Source of the DNA: Salpingoeca rosetta
Lineage: Eukaryota; Opisthokonta; Choanoflagellata; Craspedida; Salpingoecidae
NCBI RefSeq assembly: GCF_000188695.1
Contig: NW_004754920.1
Coordinates: 1,058,318 to 1,075,817, forward strand
Direction: 5' to 3'
Length of the DNA stretch: 17,500 bases
In this document: in pieces, positions 11,540 through 17,500 of the stretch
Layout of the letters: each line of letters opens with the position of its first letter
Position numbering within the stretch: the first letter of the stretch is position 1
The notes under the pieces: generated by a model
Seen by the model: only the letters and a program-made list of their open reading frames with translations
Database searches by the model: none
What the model was told of the DNA's origin: nothing
Position numbers and translations under genes: made by a program

Positions 11540-13682
11540 ATGGCGACGCTTGCCGAGCATTTGGCGGAGCGCCGGGAGCCCGAGGCGCACGAGCTGGAGG
11601 CGAAGAACTTCCCCGAGCTGAAGAACGACCTGATTCTGCGCGCAGCACGACGCGAAGATGTGGAGCGCGTCCCCGTGTGGGTGATGCGCCAGGCAGGGAG
11701 GTACCTGCCAGAGTACAACGCCATTGGCGAAGGCCTGGACTTCTTTGACAAGTGCCGCACCCCAGCGCTCGCGTGCGCCATCACCTTGCAGCCGCTGGTG
11801 CGCTTCCCCATTGACGCCGCCATCATCTTCTCCGACATCCTCGTCATCCTGCAGGCGCTCGGCATGCACTGCGACATGGTCAAGGGCAAGGGCCCCACGT
11901 TCCCGCAGCCCATCACCTGCCGCGAGGACATTGACGCCCTCAACGCCGACGTGGACGTGCATGAGTCCCTCGGGTACGTGTTCAAGGCCATCACGCTCAC
12001 GCGCCACCGCCTGGGAGGCCACGTGCCGCTGATTGGCTTTGCCGGCGCGCCCTGGACGCTCTTCGCCTACGCCATCGAAGGCAGCGGCTCCAAGACCTTC
12101 TCCAAGGCCAAGAGCTGGCTGTACAAGGACCCGGAGGCGTCACACCGCCTCCTCTCCATGATCACAGACGTCACCGTGCGCTACCTTGTGGCGCAGGTGC
12201 GCGCCGGTGCGCAGCTCCTGCAGGTGTTCGACTCGTGGGCAGGCAGCCTGTCCCCACGCCACTTCCGCGAGTTTGCCGCCCCGTATCTGGTGCGCATTGC
12301 CTCCGCCGTCAAGGCCGAGCTGGGCACCGACGCCGTGCCGATGATCTGCTTTGCCAAGGGCGCGCACTGGGCCTTCAGCCTGCTCGAGTCCTCGGACTAC
12401 GACGTGCTGTCGCTGGACTGGACCATGGATCCGCAGGAGGCGCAGCGCGCAACCAAGTCCCGCATGGCCTTCCAAGGCAACATGGACCCCTGCGCCATGT
12501 ACGGCAGCGACGACACCATCCGCGAGGAGGTGTGCCGCGTCATGTCGCTGTTTGGCACGCGCGGGCACATTGCCAACATGGGCCACGGCATGTCCCCCGA
12601 CATGGAGCCGCGCGCAGTGGCGGCCTTTGTCGACGCCGTGCACAACTTCTCCTCCCGCCAGCGCGTGTACACCATCGGCACGCGCGGGTCCGTGCTGGCG
12701 CTGTGGCAGGCGCACTACGTGCTGGATCGCCTGGTCAAGAAGTACCCGACGCACCGCTTCCGCATCAAGGTGGTTGACACGGCCGGCGACAAGGACCTCA
12801 CCACCGCCCTGGACAAGTTTGGCACGACGGGCGTGTTCACGGACGCGCTGGAGCGTGCGCTCGTGTCTGGCGAGGTGGACTGTGTCGTGCACTCGCTCAA
12901 GGATGTGCCGTCCACCCTGCACCCTTCGACGCGCCTCGCCGCCATCAGCGAACGCCACGACCCACGCGACTGCGTCGTGTTCAACCCGCGCCACAACGGC
13001 CGCTACAGCTCCATCGCCGACCTCCCACCGGGCAGCGTGCTGGGCACCAGCTCTGCGCGCCGCCGTGCGTTCCTCGCGCGTGCATACCCTTCCCTCACCT
13101 TTAAGCACGTGCGCGGGAACGTGAAGACGCGCCTGCGCAAGCTCGATGACCCGGCCAACGGATACGACGCCCTCGTGCTCGCCTCTGCTGGCCTGGAGCG
13201 GCTGAACATGGAGGCACGGGTTGGCGAGAAGCTGAGCGTGGACGTGGTGCCGCACGCTGTTGGCCAGGCAGCGCTGGGCGTGCAGGTGCGATGCTCAGCC
13301 AAGCCGGGGCCCCATGGTGGCGAGGGCGGCGATGATGATGATGATGACGGTGACAAAGATGCTGCGGTGCTGGCGGAGATGCTGCATGCGAGTGTGCAGT
13401 GCAACGAGACGGCGCTTGTGTGCAGCGCCGAGCGTGGCTTCCTGCGCTCGCTCGGGGGCGGGTGCTCTCTGCCCATCGCAGTGCGCTCGCAGCGCGACGC
13501 CGACACGGGCCGCATCGTGCTGTGCGGCAACGTGTGCAGCGTGGACGGCAAGACGCTCGCCTCGCGCACGTGCGACGCCGTTGTGACGACAGAGGCGGAG
13601 GCCGCTGCGCTTGGCGAGAAGGTGGCTGCCGACCTCAAGGCGGACGGTGGCGAGGCCATTCTCATCGAGCTCCGGGCACAGC

Positions 13683-13719
<37 letters not shown>

Positions 13720-13753
13720 TGACGTGGACGGGCGCACCGTCGTCTCGCTCTGA
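11540..13753 (+). CDS. Uroporphyrinogen decarboxylase - porphobilinogen deaminase fusion
   Basis: One uninterrupted frame of 737 aa encodes two heme-pathway enzymes. Residues 1 to about 371 are uroporphyrinogen decarboxylase (UROD/HemE; uroporphyrinogen III to coproporphyrinogen III), with RQAGR (R50, R54), IIFSD (D99), GAPWTLFAY (Y177), FDS (S232) and GHGM (H349) matching the known active-site positions. Residues about 375-715 are porphobilinogen deaminase (HMBS/HemC; porphobilinogen to hydroxymethylbilane), with HSLKDVP (catalytic Asp455), GTSSARRR (substrate-binding Arg pair) and GGGCSLP (Cys642, dipyrromethane cofactor). Both active sites look intact. The linker is only a few residues. 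An Asp-rich insert (about 590-605) precedes the deaminase C-terminal domain and a ten-Gln run (717-726) lies near the C-terminus. There are no introns and no evident targeting peptide, so the protein is probably cytosolic. The domains run opposite to pathway order and omit uroporphyrinogen III synthase. Confidence 0.95.
13689..13718 (+). repeat. CAG repeat encoding ten Gln at the fusion-protein C-terminus
   Basis: Ten consecutive CAG codons encode residues 717-726, after the last recognisable deaminase strand. Their purity suggests length could vary between strains. Confidence 0.9.
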
Positions 13754-14105
13754 TGCCCTGTGTGTGTGTGTGTGTTTTCGTTGTGACTTGCCGTGTGTTG
13801 GGTTGGTGTTGTTGTGTGTCATGACCCTTTGGTTCTTTGTCGCAGTTTGCGATTGCGTGCTTGCTTGCCCCTGATGGTGTCAATGAACAGTTTAATCGTC
13901 GCAATGACATTGGCAAGAAGGCATTGTTGAGCTCAGCAAGACTGGTGCCGTGATGGCGCCATCCCAAGCACAGGACACATGTGAAGACAAGGGGAAGACA
14001 AGGGGAAGACAAGGGGACGGACCGACAGACAGATAGCCAGACGAGCAGGAAGACAGACCTATTTACACGCACACGTGCAGACAGACAGACAGGCAGACAG
14101 ACAGG

Positions 14106-14136
<31 letters not shown>

Positions 14137-14298
14137 GCACACACACACACACAGACAGACAGACAGACACCCACACCCACACGCACACACACACAGACAG
14201 ACACCCGCACCCACACCCCCCACACACACACACACAGACAGACACCCGCACCCACACCCCACACACACATATACCCACACAGACACAGATGCAGTTGC
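13754..14298. other. Tail-to-tail spacer between the two heme genes
   Basis: These 545 bp hold the 3' ends of the convergent UROD-HMBS and PPOX genes. No gene, RNA or AATAAA signal was recognised. The right half is tandem repeat, described separately. Confidence 0.6.
13982..14280 (+). repeat. Compound tandem-repeat block (11-bp, CAGA and ~40-bp units)
   Basis: Three copies of an 11-bp unit (GAAGACAAGGG) lie at about 13983-14015. A CAGA/CAGG tetranucleotide array lies at about 14078-14136. It is followed by about three copies of a ~40-bp unit made of a CA run, CAGACAGA and CCCGCACCCACACC (about 14138-14265). The block abuts the PPOX stop codon. Confidence 0.8.
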
Positions 14299-16464
14299 CT
14301 AGGAGAGGAGGTCGACAATTTGGTTTGCGATGGATGCGCTTGTGACGATGCAGTCATTCACGCCGACTCCAAAGCCAAACGCCTTACCGCCCACAAACAG
14401 CCACGGCAGGTGTGCCTGCACGCACGCCTCCATGTCGGCGCGAGCTGCAGCGTACAGGTGGTCAAACTGCGGGATGGCACGCACCCACCGCGTGAGACGC
14501 GAGGCAGACGGGGTGACGGCGACACCAAGGTGCTGCTGCACGCACTGCCACGCCTCATCCAGCAGCACCTGCTCGCTTGATGTCTCCACAAAGGTCTGGT
14601 GGTTGTGGCCCTCCCCGCCGAGCATGGCCGTCAGCACCACGTGCTCTGCACCTGCCAATTCGGGAAAGACGCACGAGTCGTACACCACGCCCAGGAGGTG
14701 GCCACGCGCCTGTGTGCGCGGCATGAGGAACCCAAAGCCAGGCTCAACGCCTTCCTTCACGACGGCCTTGAAGGAGGACCGCAGGAACACAAACGTGACC
14801 ACGGCAATGGACAGGCTACGTACGCGGGCGAGCTTGTTGGCGCAGGCCATGGCGCGGCGGTGCGCCGTCTCCGTGAGCGAGAGGTGCGGCAGACTGCTTG
14901 CAAGCAACTGGTGCAGCTCTGCGGGCGGCAGCGTGGAGATGACGCAATCCACGTCAACCAGCATGGGCGCCCCGTCCTCATCCAACAGCGCAACCCCGGT
15001 TCCACCGCTGCTGGCCCCGTCACCAACGCGACCACCACTCTCATCGCCATCGTCACGGCCATCATCGCCATCATCGCCAGCACCATGGTGATGGCCGTCG
15101 TTGTCGCTGTCGGTGTCAGCGCTGCGTGCCATGCGAGCCACGGCTGCGCCCATGTGCATGTGCACGCCAGCCTCGACGACGTGTTCCCACAGGGCGGACG
15201 TGAGCGTGGTCAGGCCGCCCTTGAGCGAGGCCACGCGCTCCTTTGCGGCGCGCTGCAGCCAGCGCTCCACGCGGTCCGGCACCTGCGGGGCGGGCGGCAT
15301 GATTGGGGTCTCATATGCGGCGGAGAGCTTGAGGAAGCGGTCGAGGATGGCACCCAGCACGACGGAGCCGTACGCTTGCTCCAGCTGCCACATACTGGGG
15401 AAGGCGTAGCGCAGCAGGAGCTTGTTGGCCTCGCCGCTGAAGATGCCGTGCACGAGGGCGGTGAGGAAGCGGGTGGCGAGGTGGCGGGAAAAGTGCTTGG
15501 TGAAGAAGGCTTCGCACGTGTCGTAGCCCACGCCCTCGTCCCTGTGGAACAGGGCCTGCGTCAGGTCCCGCAGCACAGCGGGGACGAGGCTGTGGCGATA
15601 CGCAAAGCCGAGGATCTGCGAGACGGAGGTGGGCAGCTCCTCAAGGGCGGCGGTGTCTTCGTCAAACACGAACCTACGGCCGCGTGTTGCACGGTTGGCC
15701 CACTCCAGCTGCGGGCCGAGACCTAGCTCGTCGATGAGCTGCAGCGCAAAGCGGGCAGAGGCGGTGGAGGTGCGCAGGGAGCGGGGCCCCGTCTCGATGC
15801 GCACGGGCGTGGACGGCTGGACAGCCTGCACAGTTTGGATGTTTCCACCCACGACATCATCCTTCTCGAACACGTGCACATCAAACTCTGGCCGCTTCTT
15901 CTTGATGTAGTATGCAGCGGCGAGTCCACTGATGCCTGCGCCCAGCACGGCGATGCGCGGGCCTTCTTCTTCTTTGTCATCATCATCATCATCACCATCA
16001 TCACCATCATCGTCGCCTTTCTGCGAAGATGATGATGCTGCTGCGTCTCCTCCTCTCTTCCCTTTCTCCTGACCCTCTGTGTCTTCGTCGTCTTCAGCCT
16101 CGTCGCCACTGGCGACGCTGGCGTATGTCTTCTTCTTGTTGTGCTTGTTCTGTTGTGAGCGCTTCTTGCCCTTGCGCTTGCTGCTGCGGTGGTGGTGCTT
16201 GTGATGGATGTGGCGCCTGAAGGCTGCTGCGGTCTTGACGCGCTGCTGGTAGTCGCGGGCTTTCCTCTTTCTCTGTTGCACCCACAGGTACAAGAGCGCC
16301 AGCGTCGTGGCCGTGCCTCCGGCCGCAGCCAGTGCCAGCACACGCCCAGCTGACGTGGGCCCCTTCCTCTGCGCTGCTCCCGTCGCTGGCATCGCCGTCG
16401 TCGTTGTGTTGGGCGAGGCGATGCAAGAAAATGGAATAGCGACAGCACAAAGTGCAGTAAACAT
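14299..16464 (-). CDS. PPOX: Protoporphyrinogen oxidase with N-terminal membrane anchor
   Basis: This single open frame encodes 721 aa. The enzyme oxidises protoporphyrinogen IX to protoporphyrin IX, the penultimate heme step, using FAD and oxygen; it is usually at the mitochondrial inner membrane. The catalytic region starts near 168 with the Rossmann FAD motif GAGISGLAAAYYI (175-187), then VFEKDDVVGGNIQT and ETGPRSLR. The C-terminus has the conserved FAD-contact segment GFGVGVNDCIVTSA. Animal PPOX is about 480 aa; the excess is mainly N-terminal: a hydrophobic start (1-17), a transmembrane segment at about 41-61, a Lys/Arg/His-rich stretch (64-113) and an acidic stretch (120-167). A second Asp/Gly/His-rich insert lies at about 448-490. 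I chose ATG 16464 because it precedes both hydrophobic parts; Met25 is an alternative that keeps the membrane segment. The gene has no introns and is convergent with the UROD-HMBS gene. Confidence 0.92.
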   Translation of the reverse strand: MFTALCAVAIPFSCIASPNTTTTAMPATGAAQRKGPTSAGRVLALAAAGGTATTLALLYLWVQQRKRKARDYQQRVKTAAAFRRHIHHKHHHRSSKRKGKKRSQQNKHNKKKTYASVASGDEAEDDEDTEGQEKGKRGGDAAASSSSQKGDDDGDDGDDDDDDKEEEGPRIAVLGAGISGLAAAYYIKKKRPEFDVHVFEKDDVVGGNIQTVQAVQPSTPVRIETGPRSLRTSTASARFALQLIDELGLGPQLEWANRATRGRRFVFDEDTAALEELPTSVSQILGFAYRHSLVPAVLRDLTQALFHRDEGVGYDTCEAFFTKHFSRHLATRFLTALVHGIFSGEANKLLLRYAFPSMWQLEQAYGSVVLGAILDRFLKLSAAYETPIMPPAPQVPDRVERWLQRAAKERVASLKGGLTTLTSALWEHVVEAGVHMHMGAAVARMARSADTDSDNDGHHHGAGDDGDDGRDDGDESGGRVGDGASSGGTGVALLDEDGAPMLVDVDCVISTLPPAELHQLLASSLPHLSLTETAHRRAMACANKLARVRSLSIAVVTFVFLRSSFKAVVKEGVEPGFGFLMPRTQARGHLLGVVYDSCVFPELAGAEHVVLTAMLGGEGHNHQTFVETSSEQVLLDEAWQCVQQHLGVAVTPSASRLTRWVRAIPQFDHLYAAARADMEACVQAHLPWLFVGGKAFGFGVGVNDCIVTSASIANQIVDLLS

Positions 16465-17209
16465 CGGTTGCGCGAAGCGAGAGAGAGAGAGCTTCGAATC
16501 GTTCGTTCAATCTTGCGTGGTGTTGCTCGCACACATGTTGCTTGCTTTTTGCTTGCTTGCGTAGGTCCCACACTCTCTTCCGCTCTGCGTATGCTGCTTG
16601 TCCTCCTCGCCACCCGCCTGCCTGCCAGCTCAGCAGCAGCAGCAGCATTGATTGATTGATTGCCGAGAGCGCTTTGCTTTGGCTTTGTTTCGAAGGAGGG
16701 TTTTTGTGTGTTGGGTGTGCGTGGGTTGTGTGGCGTCGTCACAGCCAGCCAGCAGGGGTCGTGCAGAGACCTTGTATCCTGACGTAGCTCTGGAGGAGGA
16801 GCGACCAATCTGTGCTGTGTGCCAACCGCCTGGCCCATTTCGGTTGGTGCTGTTGTCGGTGGTGGTGGTGCTTTTGAAAACAGACATAAGAGTACACTGC
16901 CGAGAGTGCTGCCGTGAGTGATAGAGCTACCCATCAGGCTGATTTGGCTTCTTTCTCATTGTGCGCTCCATTTTGCATCAGGTCCATTCTTTCGATCCAC
17001 TCCCTCCCTCCCCCCCCACCCTTTCTCATACACTCTCTCGCGTGCGCGTGTCAAGCTTTGTTTGCCTTTCTCCTTTTCATTCCTCAACAAATCATTCCCT
17101 CTGCCTTTTCTTTTTCTCTCACCCGCCCCCCCTTCCCCTGTCCTCTCACATCATTCCTTTTTGTCTCGTCTCCTCTCTCATCCCTGTGACTTTCCCCAAG
17201 CCAGTGAGA
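16465..17209. promoter_or_regulatory. Divergent intergenic region between PPOX and a His-rich gene
   Basis: This 745-bp gap separates divergent start codons, so it probably holds both promoters. It contains a short CAGCAG run and GATTGATTGATTG (about 16631-16662), and a long pyrimidine-rich stretch (about 16985-17200) ending in CCCAAGCCAG|TGAGA just before the + gene's ATG. That end resembles a 3' splice site, so the + gene may have a 5' UTR intron. No motif was firmly identified. Confidence 0.45.
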
Positions 17210-17500
17210 ATGCACGGGATCTCGAAACACTTTCGCCCCCGCGTGGTTGCGGCGTGGATGCGCCATCGAGCGACCGCGACGGCAACGGCGGTGGCGCCGG
17301 CCAAGCGACGCCTGTCCCTTGCTGCCACCTCCCTCTCATCATCAAAGGACGACAACGGCCACGCCCATGGCCACGCCCATGGCCACATGCACGGCCACAT
17401 GCACGGCCACATGCACGATGAGCCGCAGTGCTCGTTTGTTGGCCCGGATGGCAAGCCCGTGTGCGCGACCAACACGGTGGAGACGCTGCGGCGCTCGTGC
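17210..17500 (+). CDS. Partial unrecognised protein: likely mitochondrial presequence plus His-rich repeat
   Basis: An ATG at 17210 opens a frame that runs 97 codons without a stop to the window edge. Residues 1 to about 45 are rich in Arg, Ala, Ser and Thr with no acidic residue (MHGISKHFRPRVVAAWMRHR), which fits a mitochondrial presequence. Next come five GHxH units (GHAH twice, GHMH three times), a likely metal-binding segment. A short Cys-containing stretch (CSFVGPDGKPVC, then TLRRSC) ends the visible part. The frame upstream of 17210 is open to 16925 but has no ATG and is low-complexity pyrimidine. The family cannot be named from this much. Divergent placement next to PPOX makes a link to iron or heme conceivable, but nothing seen proves it. 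Confidence 0.6.
   Translation, partial: MHGISKHFRPRVVAAWMRHRATATATAVAPAKRRLSLAATSLSSSKDDNGHAHGHAHGHMHGHMHGHMHDEPQCSFVGPDGKPVCATNTVETLRRSC
17357..17416 (+). repeat. 12-bp coding repeat, five copies (GHxH)
   Basis: Five tandem 12-bp units (GGCCACGCCCAT or GGCCACATGCAC) encode the His-rich segment of the partial gene. The unit keeps the frame. Confidence 0.9.

Noticed and set aside
14078..14265. Possible CRISPR-like array in the CAGA/CA repeat block
   Set aside because: The units are simple-sequence repeats without unique spacers, and the window is eukaryotic.

Overview
The window looks like nuclear DNA of a GC-rich, intron-containing eukaryote. Two of the six genes have clear spliceosomal introns, the introns carry long TG/CA dinucleotide tracts, and there are no bacterial-style operons or Shine-Dalgarno sites. 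Together with an LZTR1-type kelch/BTB protein, the many Asp-rich and poly-Gln inserts suggest a unicellular protist. A choanoflagellate-like holozoan is my best guess, but the sequence alone does not settle it.

Layout, left to right. (1) 205-3453 (+): six-exon gene for a secreted GxGYxYP-family putative glycoside hydrolase. (2) 3930-5195 (-): intronless gene for an unrecognised multi-pass membrane protein with striking cysteine clusters. (3) 5463-11337 (+): thirteen-exon LZTR1 orthologue (kelch propeller, then two BTB-BACK modules), reconstructed exon by exon and including a 17-nt microexon and a probable GC-AG intron. (4) 11540-13753 (+): intronless gene fusing uroporphyrinogen decarboxylase (N-terminal) to porphobilinogen deaminase (C-terminal). 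(5) 14299-16464 (-): intronless protoporphyrinogen oxidase with an unusual N-terminal membrane anchor. (6) 17210-17500 (+): start of a gene with a probable mitochondrial presequence and a His-rich repeat, cut off by the window edge.

Genes 4 and 5 are tail to tail and together encode three of the later heme-synthesis steps, which is a small heme cluster in a eukaryote. The UROD-HMBS fusion reverses the pathway order and skips the intervening enzyme, uroporphyrinogen III synthase. Both heme genes lack introns, unlike the intron-rich LZTR1 and GxGYxYP genes. Genes 2/3 and 5/6 are divergent pairs that could share bidirectional promoters.

The most unusual non-coding signal is in the introns. TG tracts tend to sit just after the donor and CA tracts before the acceptor. 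In LZTR1 intron 1 the two arms abut both splice sites and could pair perfectly, with no pyrimidine tract at the acceptor. Functions are assigned by recognising motifs and family sequence patterns; no database search or RNA evidence was available.
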